64,000 nucleotides of DNA, from assembly GCA_029960065.1 (NCBI GenBank), contig JASCOF010000002.1, forward strand, positions 434,001-498,000, in the 5' to 3' direction. This document shows, piece after piece, positions 27,301-36,900 of the stretch. Position numbers and translations under genes: made by a program. Position 1 is the stretch's first letter. Each line of letters opens with the position of its first letter. The DNA comes from Flavobacteriaceae bacterium PS02336. GTDB taxonomy: Bacteria; Bacteroidota; Bacteroidia; Flavobacteriales; Flavobacteriaceae. A model generated the notes under the pieces. The model saw nothing but the letters and a program-made list of their open reading frames with translations, made no database searches and was not told the origin of the DNA.

Positions 27301-27852
27301 ATGAATAAAATTCATTTTTCAATCGATTGCAGATATTATTTTGTGATTTTGACCGTCTTTTTCTCAAGTTATTCCTTTGCACAGCAAAATTATGTCATAG
27401 ACAACAGCAGTCATTTCTGGGATAAAGTTCAGTTTGGAGGAGGTTTAGGTCTCGGATTTGGTTCTGGTTATACCGATATTTCTGTAATGCCTAGTGCGAT
27501 TTACAATGTCAACGAAATTGTTGCCGTTGGTGTTGGATTGCAATTTGGGTATTTAAATTCAAGAGATTATTACGAATCATATGTTTATGGAGGAAGTTTA
27601 ATAACACTTGTAAACCCCATTCCAGAAATCCAATTATCTGCTGAGTTAGAACAAGTACGAGTAGATACTAGATACGAATCTAATTTTAATAGACCTTCTT
27701 ATTCTGATAGTTATTGGAATACCGCATTATATTTAGGTGCAGGTTATAGAACTGGAAGCGTGACTATTGGCGCTCGTTACGACGTTTTGTATAATCCGAA
27801 TAAAAGCCTTTACGGATCTGGATTTATGCCTTTTGTGAGAGTGTATTTCTAA
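27301..27852 (+). CDS. Small outer-membrane beta-barrel protein, unknown function
   Basis: Exported protein of 183 residues. A signal peptide (about 26 residues, ending SSYSFAQ) is followed by alternating-residue strands rich in Gly, Tyr and aromatic residues (FGGGLGLGFGSGYTDI, VGVGLQFGYLN, ALYLGAGYRTG). It ends in FMPFVRVYF with a terminal phenylalanine, as for an eight-stranded outer-membrane barrel. It diverges from sucAB. No enzyme motif is present, so any enzymatic name based on the neighbouring gene would be unsupported. Confidence 0.8.
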   Translation: MNKIHFSIDCRYYFVILTVFFSSYSFAQQNYVIDNSSHFWDKVQFGGGLGLGFGSGYTDISVMPSAIYNVNEIVAVGVGLQFGYLNSRDYYESYVYGGSLITLVNPIPEIQLSAELEQVRVDTRYESNFNRPSYSDSYWNTALYLGAGYRTGSVTIGARYDVLYNPNKSLYGSGFMPFVRVYF

Positions 27853-27891
27853 AGATGCTAAGGTGCTGAGATGCTAAGATTCTAAGGTTTT
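27853..27891. repeat. Left inverted repeat flanking a lipoprotein gene
   Basis: Iterated units of the kind GATGCTAAG and TTCTAAGG. Its complement recurs, imperfectly, at 28462-28504 on the other side of the lipoprotein gene. Confidence 0.7.
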
Positions 27892-27904
27892 AAAATAGAG
27901 AAAT

Positions 27905-28471
27905 TTGAAGAAATATATCATTGTAATTGCAGTAATTTTAGCTTTAAGCTGTAATGATTCTAAAAAAGAAAACTTTGAAAATGCAAAGGTTGCAAAAAAA
28001 GAATTGCGACCATTTTTCGATTCTGATGAAATCGATCATTATTTTGTGAATTACACTCTTGATAGCATAATTATTTCTGGAGGAGAAAGTAAAAAATCAA
28101 AAAAAGAGAAGGAGTTTGAAGATTTATTTATGGGATATTTTCCTGACAGTATTCCTAAAAATGATTTTGAAGAAATTTTGTTAAGTCATAATTATAAGAA
28201 ATTCAATCTTACAATTAAACAGCAAAAGGAAATTGAAAATGTATTCAGCGAAAAAGATTCTCTGCAGATGAGTGCATATGCATGTGTTCCTGTGTATCGC
28301 GATATCTTTATTTTTAAAAAGAAAGAAAAAACGATTGGAATAGCAAAGATTTGTTTTAAATGTGGTCGTTTCCAAATTATTGGTAGTAAAATTGACACAC
28401 AGTATTTTGGACTTTTTGACGAATTAGAGGAATTGCACAATATAGTTCGTCCCAATGAGAAAAAACCTTAG
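27905..28471 (+). CDS. Hypothetical lipoprotein with TTG start
   Basis: Protein of 188 residues that I do not recognise. It begins with a lipoprotein signal (MKKYIIVIAVILALSC, lipobox ALSC with Cys near 16), then a Lys/Glu-rich mature region. A CFKCG pair near residue 155 and an internal YACVP are the only cysteines of note. The start must be TTG (27905-27907), because an in-frame TAG lies three codons upstream and no ATG precedes the signal sequence. The gene is framed by inverted repeats, and its stop codon falls inside the right copy. It is probably an anchored periplasmic or outer-membrane protein. Confidence 0.75.
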   Translation: MKKYIIVIAVILALSCNDSKKENFENAKVAKKELRPFFDSDEIDHYFVNYTLDSIIISGGESKKSKKEKEFEDLFMGYFPDSIPKNDFEEILLSHNYKKFNLTIKQQKEIENVFSEKDSLQMSAYACVPVYRDIFIFKKKEKTIGIAKICFKCGRFQIIGSKIDTQYFGLFDELEELHNIVRPNEKKP

Positions 28472-28504
28472 AACCTTAGCATCTTAGTATCTCAGAACCT
28501 TACT
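28462..28504. repeat. Right inverted repeat flanking a lipoprotein gene
   Basis: Units CCTTAG, CATCTTAG and TCTCAGAACC are the imperfect complement of the repeat at 27853-27891. This copy contains the stop codons of two convergent genes (lipoprotein at 28471; minus-strand gene at 28500). Confidence 0.7.
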
Positions 28505-28853
28505 TGTAATAATTACGAAACCAAACCTTCTGCCATTCTCTTTTTAAAATCAAAAACGCAACTTGCTCAGCAAGAATTACCAAATCTGAGCCATCTAGTT
28601 TTTTAATGTCATTTTCTGGAACATCAATTATATAAAGCAGATTTAAATATTCAGCAAATTTATACTGAATCATTCTGTATATTTTTTCGTGAAGCTGAAT
28701 CTTTAATTCGTCTGGCGAAATGCTTAACGGAAAATCAATTCCTTCATTAGCCAGATTAAAATCTTTATTAATCTGCTCAATTAAGTTTAGATATAAAGTC
28801 TCTGCCTGCGCTTGCGCTAATAAAGCTTCGGTATTTACGGGTGCTACAAACAT
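28500..28853 (-). CDS. Conserved hypothetical protein
   Basis: Soluble-looking protein of 117 residues, mostly helical, without signal peptide or membrane segment. The N-terminal part (NTEALLAQAQAETLYLNLIE) and the middle (LKIQLHEKIYRMIQYKFAEY) look amphipathic. I recognise no family or catalytic motif. Its frame and codon use are normal, and it lies downstream of the polyprenyl synthase gene on the same strand, 65 bases away, with a short TTTAGAT repeat between them. Confidence 0.7.
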   Translation of the reverse strand: MFVAPVNTEALLAQAQAETLYLNLIEQINKDFNLANEGIDFPLSISPDELKIQLHEKIYRMIQYKFAEYLNLLYIIDVPENDIKKLDGSDLVILAEQVAFLILKREWQKVWFRNYYK

Positions 28854-28918
28854 GTTTATTTTAGATTTTAGATTGATGATTGTAGATTTTATTGCTTACT
28901 GACACTGAATACTGAAAA

Positions 28919-29893
28919 CTAAACTTTTCTTCCCATTAAATTCTCTCCGAAAGTTCTTAAAACATCTTTCTTTTCTGCATTGATTTCCATTTTTTCTAAT
29001 GTTTCAAAAGCTTTAAAAGTGTACATTTCAATGGCTTCCTGTGTGGCTTTTGAAGCTCCAGATTCATTAAAAATGGTTTTAGCCGTTTCTATTTTTTCAG
29101 AATTATCTTCTAATTGTAACGTAAATAGCTCCTCTAATTTGGAAGCTTTTTCTTTAGAAGAAAACTCTAAAGCTTTTAGGTATAAATAGGTTTTTTTGTT
29201 TTCGATTATATCACCTCCAACTTGTTTTCCAAAAGTTTCCGGATCACCAAAAGCATCTAAATAATCGTCCTGTAATTGGAAAGCAAGACCTAAATTAAGT
29301 CCGAAATCATAGATTAAATCAGCTTGTTTTTCAGAAGTTTTGGCTACAATTGCACCCATTTTCATTGCTGCGGCAACCAAAACGGCTGTTTTGTATTCAA
29401 TCATTTTCAGATATTGGGCAATGGTAACGTCTTTACGAGTTTCAAAATCTACATCCCATTGCTGTCCTTCGCAAACTTCAAGAGCGGTTTTGCTGAATAA
29501 TTTAGCAAGGTTTCTAAAGACAATCGGCTCATATTGTTCAAAATACTGATAAGCCAAGATAAGCATAGCATCGCCCGAAAGAATACCAGTGTTGAGATTC
29601 CATTTTTCATGAACCGTAACTTGACCTCTTCGCAAAGGCGCATCATCCATTATATCATCATGAACCAGCGAAAAATTGTGAAAAACTTCTACGGCCATTG
29701 CCGCAGGAAGAGCAGTGGTATAATCAGTATCAAAAACTTCGGCAGCCATTAAAGTTAAAACCGGACGGATACGTTTTCCTCCAAGTCCTAAAATATATTC
29801 AATCGGCTCATAAAGGTTTACAGGCTCTTTGTGAATATTTTGCTTTTTTAAATAATCAATAAAAAAATCCTGGTACTGACTAATATCGTGCAT
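28919..29893 (-). CDS. Polyprenyl diphosphate synthase
   Basis: Trans-isoprenyl diphosphate synthase of 324 residues, which elongates an allylic diphosphate with isopentenyl diphosphate. The first aspartate-rich motif is HDDIMDDAPLRRGQ (near 80) and the second is LGLAFQLQDDYLDAFGD (near 210); GGKRIRP near the N-terminus completes the family pattern. Product length (quinone side chain or C15-C20) cannot be set from this reading. The start MHDISQYQDF is preferred over an ATG 9 codons upstream, because a TATCTTTG promoter element lies between them (minus, 29918-29925). Confidence 0.93.
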   Translation of the reverse strand: MHDISQYQDFFIDYLKKQNIHKEPVNLYEPIEYILGLGGKRIRPVLTLMAAEVFDTDYTTALPAAMAVEVFHNFSLVHDDIMDDAPLRRGQVTVHEKWNLNTGILSGDAMLILAYQYFEQYEPIVFRNLAKLFSKTALEVCEGQQWDVDFETRKDVTIAQYLKMIEYKTAVLVAAAMKMGAIVAKTSEKQADLIYDFGLNLGLAFQLQDDYLDAFGDPETFGKQVGGDIIENKKTYLYLKALEFSSKEKASKLEELFTLQLEDNSEKIETAKTIFNESGASKATQEAIEMYTFKAFETLEKMEINAEKKDVLRTFGENLMGRKV

Positions 29894-29917
29894 AATGAAA
29901 TTCTGATTTACGAGGCT

Positions 29918-29925
29918 CAAAGATA
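29918..29925 (-). promoter_or_regulatory. Candidate -7 element of the polyprenyl synthase gene
   Basis: TATCTTTG on the minus strand, 24 bases before the ATG at 29893, fits TAnnTTTG. It overlaps the longer in-frame reading, which supports the shorter start. Confidence 0.5.
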
Positions 29926-30035
29926 CAATTCAATTATGAATTATTGTTCTCTAAATTTTAAATGGTGCCAAAACTTGAAAAATAAAACAAAAAGATCCTA
30001 AGAATGAATTTGTTAAAATTTTTTAGAAAAAACTT

Positions 30036-30063
30036 GGAAACTTTTTTGGTATTTACAGTTTCC
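30036..30063. promoter_or_regulatory. TetR-type operator 1 (yceI promoter)
   Basis: Inverted repeat GGAAACT-N14-AGTTTCC, ending four bases before the -7 element TATATTTG (30068-30075). It covers the -33/-7 spacer and so should repress yceI when occupied. Confidence 0.65.
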
Positions 30064-30075
30064 TGTCTATATTTG
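30046..30075 (+). promoter_or_regulatory. yceI promoter
   Basis: TTG (30046-30048), a 19-base spacer and TATATTTG (30068-30075) give an exact Bacteroidota promoter. It is embedded in operator 1. Confidence 0.75.
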
Positions 30076-30086
30076 CAGCGTTGAAT

Positions 30087-30114
30087 GGAAACTAAGAACA
30101 CTAAAAAAGTTTCC
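30087..30114. promoter_or_regulatory. TetR-type operator 2 (yceI leader)
   Basis: Second GGAAACT-N14-AGTTTCC repeat, here extended to ATGGAAACT and AGTTTCCAT, just downstream of the predicted transcription start of yceI. Confidence 0.65.
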
Positions 30115-30159
30115 ATTTCGAGTTTAAAAGATTTATAAACTCATTAAAATCAGTTATTT

Positions 30160-30681
30160 ATGAAAACAACATGGACTTTAGATTCTACTCAATCAGATGT
30201 TTTAATCAAAATGAGGCATTCGATAATTGCTTATTTGGGGGGAACAACAAACAAATTTGGCGGTTATGTAAGTCTTGAAGACAATGAAATTGAAGATGCT
30301 TCGGTTGAATTTTCACTGGATATTAACAATAAAACCGAAAGCTTTCAGCAAATTGATACCAATTTGCAGCTTCAGGATTTTTTTGATGTAGATGAGCATC
30401 CGATCATTAGTTTTAAATCGACTTCATTTCAAAAGATAAATAACAATATTAATTTCTTTAAAGGAGATTTGACTATTAAAGATGTTACTCGAGTGGTAGA
30501 GCTTGATGCAGAATTTATTGGAGTCAATACTTATAATGGAGAAAAGAAAGTTGCCTTTGAAATTAAAGGAGATATCAAACGTCAGGACTTTGGGTTAGAT
30601 TATAATTCATTTCATCATAACGGTGGTTTGGCTCTTGGTAAAGATATCAAGTTGATCGCTAATCTAGAATTTAGCATATAA
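30160..30681 (+). CDS. YceI family lipocalin-like protein
   Basis: Protein of 173 residues with the YceI beta-barrel pattern: start TTWTLDSTQSDVLIKMRHSII, a central QDFFDVDEHPIISFKSTSF, and a late GDIKRQDFGLDYN. The family binds isoprenoid or amphiphilic ligands in a lipocalin-like cavity. No signal peptide is visible, so this member is probably cytoplasmic. It is transcribed ahead of the tetR-efflux operon and carries the same operator, so it is likely induced together with the pump. Confidence 0.93.
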   Translation: MKTTWTLDSTQSDVLIKMRHSIIAYLGGTTNKFGGYVSLEDNEIEDASVEFSLDINNKTESFQQIDTNLQLQDFFDVDEHPIISFKSTSFQKINNNINFFKGDLTIKDVTRVVELDAEFIGVNTYNGEKKVAFEIKGDIKRQDFGLDYNSFHHNGGLALGKDIKLIANLEFSI

Positions 30682-30727
30682 ATCTTACATAATCATTAAC
30701 TTAATGTAAAATTATTACAAATATCAT

Positions 30728-30756
30728 GGAAACTATTTTTTTAGATTTTAGTTTCC
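30728..30756. promoter_or_regulatory. TetR-type operator 3 (tetR promoter)
   Basis: GGAAACT-N15-AGTTTCC, again ending four bases before TATATTTG. The identical arrangement to operator 1 points to autoregulation by the adjacent TetR protein. Confidence 0.65.
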
Positions 30757-30760
30757 TAAC

Positions 30761-30768
30761 TATATTTG
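30761..30768 (+). promoter_or_regulatory. -7 element of the tetR-efflux operon
   Basis: TATATTTG, 22 bases before the tetR ATG at 30791. The -33 region is T-rich (TTT) and lies within operator 3. Confidence 0.6.
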
Positions 30769-30790
30769 TAAGAGAATTGGGAGAATTAAA

Positions 30791-31390
30791 ATGAAAGAGA
30801 AAATAATAGCAAAAGCAAGTGAACTTTTTTTAAAGCTTGGTTTTAAGAGTGTTACAATGGATGATATTGCAGGAGAAATGTGTATTTCGAAAAAAACGAT
30901 TTATAAATATTTCTGCAATAAGGAAGTTTTGATTGAAGAGAGTACTTCGATGGTTCATAGTCAGGTACACGAAATTATGGATACCATTATTGCTAAGAAT
31001 TACAATGCAATTCATGAGAATTTTGAGATTAGAGAAATGTTTCGTGATATGTTTAAAAATAACATTGATACTTCTCCAATTTATCAGCTGAAAAAACATT
31101 ACCCAGAGATTTACCAAAACATACTTTCATTCGAAATTGATCAGTGTACACAATGTTTTAGGGACAACATCGAAAAAGGAATACGCGAAGGACTTTACAG
31201 AACTGATTTGAATGTGGAGGTTTATGTGAAGTTTTATTACACACTGGTTTTTCATATTAACGAAAATACCGTTTCTGAAAGTGAAGCACAACGAATAGAA
31301 TTAGAAGCATTAGAATATCATACTCGAGCTATGGCTACGGAAAAAGGAGTAGAGGAACTAGAGAAGCAATTAAAAAGAATTAAAAATTAA
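30791..31390 (+). CDS. TetR/AcrR family regulator
   Basis: Transcription factor of 199 residues. The N-terminal helix-turn-helix reads AKASELFLKLGFKSVTMDDI followed by AGEMCISKKTIYKYFCNKE (residues 5-45); the rest is a helical ligand-binding domain. It heads an operon with a TolC-adaptor-RND efflux system and is very likely its repressor. Operators of one design precede both yceI and this gene. Confidence 0.93.
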   Translation: MKEKIIAKASELFLKLGFKSVTMDDIAGEMCISKKTIYKYFCNKEVLIEESTSMVHSQVHEIMDTIIAKNYNAIHENFEIREMFRDMFKNNIDTSPIYQLKKHYPEIYQNILSFEIDQCTQCFRDNIEKGIREGLYRTDLNVEVYVKFYYTLVFHINENTVSESEAQRIELEALEYHTRAMATEKGVEELEKQLKRIKN

Positions 31391-31480
31391 CCATTCCAAA
31401 AATAATCGTCATTTATTCTGTGTGAGGATAAAGAAAAAGTGACGGTCTCATCTCAAAATTAAAAATAAATAGTAACACTT

Positions 31481-32815
31481 ATGAAAAGAATCTTTCTTAT
31501 AGTTTTGTGTACAATAGGCTTGTCTGCCGCCGCACAAACCACTACTTTAACCTTGAAAGACGCAGTCAATTATGCGCTTCAAAATAAAGCCGATGCGAAA
31601 AAAGCAAAACTTCAGGTTGAAAACAGCGAATATAAAATTCAGGAAGTACGTTCAAGAGCGTTACCGCAAATATCTGCAAACGGAAACTTAACATATAATC
31701 CGATTATTCAGACTACAGTTATCGACGGTGCAGGATTTGGACAGCCAGGAACTACAATTCAGGCTGCGTTTGGTCAAAAATGGACATCAACTGCAGGGGT
31801 TTCTTTAACTCAGGCTATCTTTGATCAATCTGTTTTTACTGGATTAAAAGCAGCAAAATCTACTCGTGAGTTTTATCAAATTAATGATCAGTTAACTGAA
31901 GAACAGGTTATTGAGCGAGTTGCAAATAACTATTATTCTGTTTACGTACAAAAAGAAAGACTGACTTTATTAGACAGTAATTACGTTAACACAACAAAAG
32001 TTCGTGATATCGTAAAAGGGCAGTTCGATAATGGTTTGGCTAAAAAGATTGACTTAGACCGAATTGTGGTAAAAATGTCAAACATCGATACAGAACGCCA
32101 GCAGATCAAAAATCAAATTGCTTTACAAGAAAATGCTTTGAAGTTTTATATGGGTATGCCTATTAAAACTCAAATCGATATGCCAAAAGAAGAATTTGAA
32201 GTTGTTCCAGCTGCCTTAACAGAAGAACCAAATATTGAAAACAGAACAGAATACCTGCTTTTGAAAAAACAAGAAGAACTTTTGGTTTACAATAAAAAAG
32301 CAATGGAAGCAGGATATTATCCAACACTTTCATTAACTGCTGGTTACAATTATATTGGTCAAGGTCCTGAATTTCCTTGGTTTGCAAAACCTTCTGCAGG
32401 AGTTTACTGGTCAGATTTCTCTGCAATTGGGTTAAACTTACACGTGCCAATCTTTACTGGTTTTGGTACTCGTGCAAAAGTAAGACAAGCAGATGTTGAA
32501 ATTAGATCACTTCAGGAAGACATTAAAGACACTAAATTATCACTTGATTTAGATTATAAAAATGCAATGACGCAAATTGATAATAATCTTGTGACCATTC
32601 AGAATCAAAAAGAAAATATGCGTTTAGCAACTGAAATTCTTAGTAATACCAAAAACAATTATCTTCAAGGTTTAGCCTCTTTAACCGATTTGCTAGACGC
32701 TGAAAATGCATCACTTGAAGCACAGAATAACTATACAAGAGCAGTTTTAAATTATAAAATTGCCGAAATATCTTTAATTAAATCAAAAGGCGAACTAAAA
32801 TCTCTTACTAAATAA
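31481..32815 (+). CDS. TolC family outer-membrane efflux protein
   Basis: Outer-membrane channel of a tripartite pump, 444 residues. A signal peptide (MKRIFLIVLCTIGLSAAAQ) precedes two repeats of long alpha-helical hairpins with beta strands, typical of the OEP family, e.g. TLKDAVNYALQNKADAKKAK (near 25), the strand region SLTAGYNYIG, and the late helix LQGLASLTDLLDAENASLEA (near 400). It is 90 bases after tetR and 12 bases before the adaptor gene. Confidence 0.94.
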   Translation: MKRIFLIVLCTIGLSAAAQTTTLTLKDAVNYALQNKADAKKAKLQVENSEYKIQEVRSRALPQISANGNLTYNPIIQTTVIDGAGFGQPGTTIQAAFGQKWTSTAGVSLTQAIFDQSVFTGLKAAKSTREFYQINDQLTEEQVIERVANNYYSVYVQKERLTLLDSNYVNTTKVRDIVKGQFDNGLAKKIDLDRIVVKMSNIDTERQQIKNQIALQENALKFYMGMPIKTQIDMPKEEFEVVPAALTEEPNIENRTEYLLLKKQEELLVYNKKAMEAGYYPTLSLTAGYNYIGQGPEFPWFAKPSAGVYWSDFSAIGLNLHVPIFTGFGTRAKVRQADVEIRSLQEDIKDTKLSLDLDYKNAMTQIDNNLVTIQNQKENMRLATEILSNTKNNYLQGLASLTDLLDAENASLEAQNNYTRAVLNYKIAEISLIKSKGELKSLTK

Positions 32816-32827
32816 CAAATTATTACA

Positions 32828-33895
32828 ATGAAAAAAATAATTATAACAATCGTAATTATAGTCGTGGCACTTGTCGGGATTAACTACATTTTAAATAAAA
32901 ACAAGGCTGAAAATGAAGGTAAAACAGCAGTTGTAGCAGAAAAAAATGCGGCAGTTTCTGTAAAAGTGGCAACTGTAAAAACAGAAGATGTTAATCTTGG
33001 TTTTACTGCAAACGGAAACTTTGCACCAATTCAGGAATTAACTTTCTCTGCTGAAAAATCTGGAAAAGTAATCAGTGTTTTAGTAAAAGAAGGTGACTAC
33101 GTAAGAGTGGGACAAACTCTTTTAACAGTAAGAGGAGATGTTATCAATGTAAATGCACAACAAGCTCAGGCAGTGTATCAAAATGCAAAATCGGATTATG
33201 CTAGATACGAAAATGCTTTTAAAACAGGCGGTGTAACAAAACAACAATTAGATCAGGCAAAATTGGCTTTGACAAATGCACAATCTAACTTGACACAAGC
33301 TAATATCAATGTTGGAGATACTAAAGTAAAAGCTCCAATTAACGGTTACATTAATAAAAAATATATTGAGCCGGGATCTATTTTAGCTGGAATGCCTGCA
33401 ACTGCTCTATTTGATATCGTAAACGTATCTAAATTAAAATTGACAGTTACCGTAAACGAAAGTCAAGTAGCAAGTTTAAAATTAGGAAACACGGTAAGTA
33501 TTACTGCAAGTGTTTATCCTGACAAAACTTTCTCTGGAAAAATTACTTTTATCGCTGCAAAAGCAGATGCTTCTTTAAACTTCCCTGTTGAAATCGAAAT
33601 TACAAACAATGCTAATAATGATTTAAAAGCAGGTATGTACGGAACAGCAAACTTTGGTTCAAACAACCAAAAACAAAACTTAAAAGTAGTTCCTAGAAAT
33701 GCTTTTGTTGGAAGTGTAAGCAGTAACGAAATTTTCGTAGTGGAGAACAATATTGCAAAATTGAAAAAAGTGGTTGCTGGAAGAATCTTAGGAGATAAAG
33801 TAGAAATTATCAATGGATTGAATGACGGAGACGTAGTAATCGTTACAGGTCAAATCAACTTACAAGACGGAAATACAGTAGAAATTATTAAATAA
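32828..33895 (+). CDS. RND efflux periplasmic adaptor (MFP)
   Basis: Membrane-fusion protein of 355 residues linking the RND pump and the TolC channel. An N-terminal membrane anchor (IIITIVIIVVALVGINYIL) is followed by a lipoyl-like domain (GKVISVLVKEGDYVRVGQTLL, near 80), a short helical hairpin, and beta-barrel and membrane-proximal domains (VKAPINGYINKKYIEPGSIL, near 170; NGLNDGDVVIVTG near the end). Confidence 0.95.
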   Translation: MKKIIITIVIIVVALVGINYILNKNKAENEGKTAVVAEKNAAVSVKVATVKTEDVNLGFTANGNFAPIQELTFSAEKSGKVISVLVKEGDYVRVGQTLLTVRGDVINVNAQQAQAVYQNAKSDYARYENAFKTGGVTKQQLDQAKLALTNAQSNLTQANINVGDTKVKAPINGYINKKYIEPGSILAGMPATALFDIVNVSKLKLTVTVNESQVASLKLGNTVSITASVYPDKTFSGKITFIAAKADASLNFPVEIEITNNANNDLKAGMYGTANFGSNNQKQNLKVVPRNAFVGSVSSNEIFVVENNIAKLKKVVAGRILGDKVEIINGLNDGDVVIVTGQINLQDGNTVEIIK

Positions 33896-33986
33896 TTTTA
33901 AGCTTTAAGCAGTAAGCCATAAGCTTTAAGCATTTAAAAAAAGCCTAAAGCCTACAGCGTATAGCCTACAGCAAAAAACAACAAAT
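33896..33986. repeat. Repetitive spacer between adaptor and RND genes
   Basis: Degenerate iterated units GCTTTAAGC / GCAGTAAGCC on the left and GCCTACAGC on the right form an imperfect inverted repeat within the efflux operon. It is another case of repeat DNA filling an in-operon gap. Confidence 0.55.
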
Positions 33987-36900
33987 ATGAAATTAGCCGA
34001 AATATCCATAAAACGTCCGTCGTTAGTAATTGTATTGTTTACAATTCTAATTCTAGGTGGATTGTTCAGCTACAGCCAGTTAGGCTACGAGCTGATTCCA
34101 AAATTCGAAACCAACGTTATTACGGTTTCTACTGTTTATCCAGGAGCTTCTCCAAGTGAGGTTGAAAATACGGTAACAAAGAAAATTGAGGATGCGATTG
34201 CGTCTTTGGAGAATATCAAGAAAATTGACTCGAAATCTTATGAGAGTTTATCTGTAGTATCAATTACATTGCTTTCTACTGCAAATGTTGATATTTCGAT
34301 GAATGATGCGCAGCGAAAAATCAATGCAATTTTGAGTGATTTACCAGATGATGCTGATCCGCCGTCATTAACAAAATTCTCTTTGAGTGATTTACCAATT
34401 ATGACACTTGGTGCCAATGGTAAAATGGATGAAGCAGAATTTTACGATTTGATCGATAAAAAGATTGCGCCAGTTTTATCTCGTGTACAAGGGGTTGCTC
34501 AGGTAAATATTATTGGTGGTCAGGAGCGTGAGATTCAGGTAAATCTTGACGCTGTAAAAATGCAGGGTTACGGACTTTCTGTTCCTCAGGTACAGCAGAC
34601 TATTTTAACTTCGAATCTGGATTTCCCAACAGGTAACATCCAAACTCGTAATCAAAAAATCTTAATCCGTTTAGCGGGTAAATATAAAAACGTTAATGAA
34701 CTAAGAAACCTAGTTGTTTCTTCTCAAAACGGAATTCAAGTTCGTTTAGGAGATATCGCTGACGTTCAGGATACACAAAAAATCGCGGAGAAAATTGCGC
34801 GTGTTGATCAAAAAAGTGCCATTGTACTTCAAATTGTAAAACAATCAGATGCAAATGCCGTAGCGGTAAGTGAGCAGTTAGTTAAAACAATTAAAACATT
34901 AGAGAGCGATTATAAATCGTCTCAATTGAAATTAGAAATTGCAAAAGACAGTACTGTATTTACGCTTGAAGCAGCAGATTCTGTTGTACATGATTTGTTA
35001 ATTGCGGTTATTCTGGTAGCCTTTGTAATGTTGTTCTTCTTACACAGTATTAGAAACTCATTGATTGTAATGGTTTCTATTCCTGCCTCTTTGATTGCAA
35101 CATTTATTGGAATTTATTTATTAGGTTACACGCTTAACTTAATGTCTTTACTTGGTTTATCTCTTGTTGTTGGTATTCTTGTGGATGATGCCATCGTTGT
35201 ATTAGAGAATATTTACCGACATATGGAGATGGGTAAAAGCCGAATCCGTGCGTCTTATGATGGAACTGCCGAAATTGGAGGTACAGTAACTTCGATTACT
35301 TTAGTAATTGTGGTGGTGTTCTTGCCAATTGCAATGAGTACAGGATTGGTATCGAACATTATTACACAGTTCTGTGTTACGGTAATTATTTCTACGATGT
35401 TCTCATTATTAGCTTCATTTACTATTATTCCTTGGTTGTCTTCACGTTTTGGAAAATTAGAGCATATCGAAGGTAAAAATCTATTTGGAAAAGTTATCCT
35501 TGGATTTGAAAGCTATTTAACTCGTTTTACAGATTGGATTTCAAACTTATTAAACTGGTGTTTAGATCACTATTTCAAAACAATTGGAATTGTATTAGTA
35601 TTGTTCTTTGGATCGATCTTCTGGTTAATGGGAGGTGGTTATATTGGTGGAGAGTTCTTCGCATCATCTGATAGTGGTGAATTCTTAGTTCAAATTGAGA
35701 TGCCGAAAGATGCTTCTTTGGAACAAACCAACTTTATGACACAAAAAGCAGAAGCTTTCTTAAAAGGAGAGAAATATGTTTTCAGCCAGATTACAACTGT
35801 AGGACAAACCAGTGAAGGTTTAGGAGCAGCACAAGCAACAGCTTACAAAGCGGAGATTGACGTTAAAATGATCGAACAAAAAGATCGTACAGATGACGCC
35901 AACGTTTATGCAGCAAAAACAAAACGTAAACTAGAGAAAATATTAGTTGGAGCAAAAGTTAAAACAGTTCCTGTAGGTATCTTAGGAACGGCAGAAGATG
36001 CAACTTTAGGTTTGATTGTAACAGGTCCAAACGTAGAAAGTGCTATGAAATTTGCAAAATTAGCCGAAGCTGAATTACGCACTATTCCTGGAACAACTGA
36101 GATTAAATTAACAGTTGAAGACGGAAATCCAGAGATCAACGTTCAGGTTGACAGAGATAAAATGGCAGCTTTAGGATTAACGCTTCAAACAGTTGGTTTA
36201 ACCATGCAGACAGCTTACAGCGGTAATACTGACGGTAAATTTAGAGCTGGTGAATACGAATACGACATCAATATCAAATACAACGAATTTGATAGAAAAA
36301 ACATTACCGATGTTAGTAATTTGATTTTCATCAACAATGCTGGTCAGCAGATTAAATTAAACCAATTCGCTACAATTACAGAAGGTTCTGGACCAAGTAA
36401 ATTAGAGCGTAGAGATAAAACAGCTTCTGTAACCGTACAAGGTCAGAACGTTGGGGTTCCAGCAGGAACAATCGTTACACAATGGCAGGAAAAATTAGAT
36501 AAACTGAAAAAACCAGTTGGAGTTAACTACATCTGGGGTGGTGACCAAGAAAACCAATCAGAAGGTTTTGGTACTTTAGGAATCGCATTATTAGCGGCTA
36601 TTATTTTGGTTTACCTTGTAATGGTAGGTTTATATGACAGTTTCGTTCACCCATTTGTGGTATTATTTGCTATTCCGCTTTCGTTCATTGGAGTTTTATT
36701 TGCACTAGCATTAACAAACAATACTTTAAATATCTTTACCATTTTGGGGGTCATCATGTTGATTGGTCTGGTGTGTAAGAATGCGATCATGCTTGTCGAT
36801 TATACCAATCAGCGAAGAGCTGCTGGAGAATCGATTAGAACAGCATTAATTCAGGCAAACCACGCTCGTTTACGTCCGATCTTGATGACAACAATTGCGA

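Noticed and set aside
27301..27852. Naming the small barrel protein as an enzyme of 2-oxoglutarate metabolism from its neighbour
   Set aside because: It has a signal peptide, barrel-like strands and a terminal Phe, and no thiamine or dehydrogenase motif.
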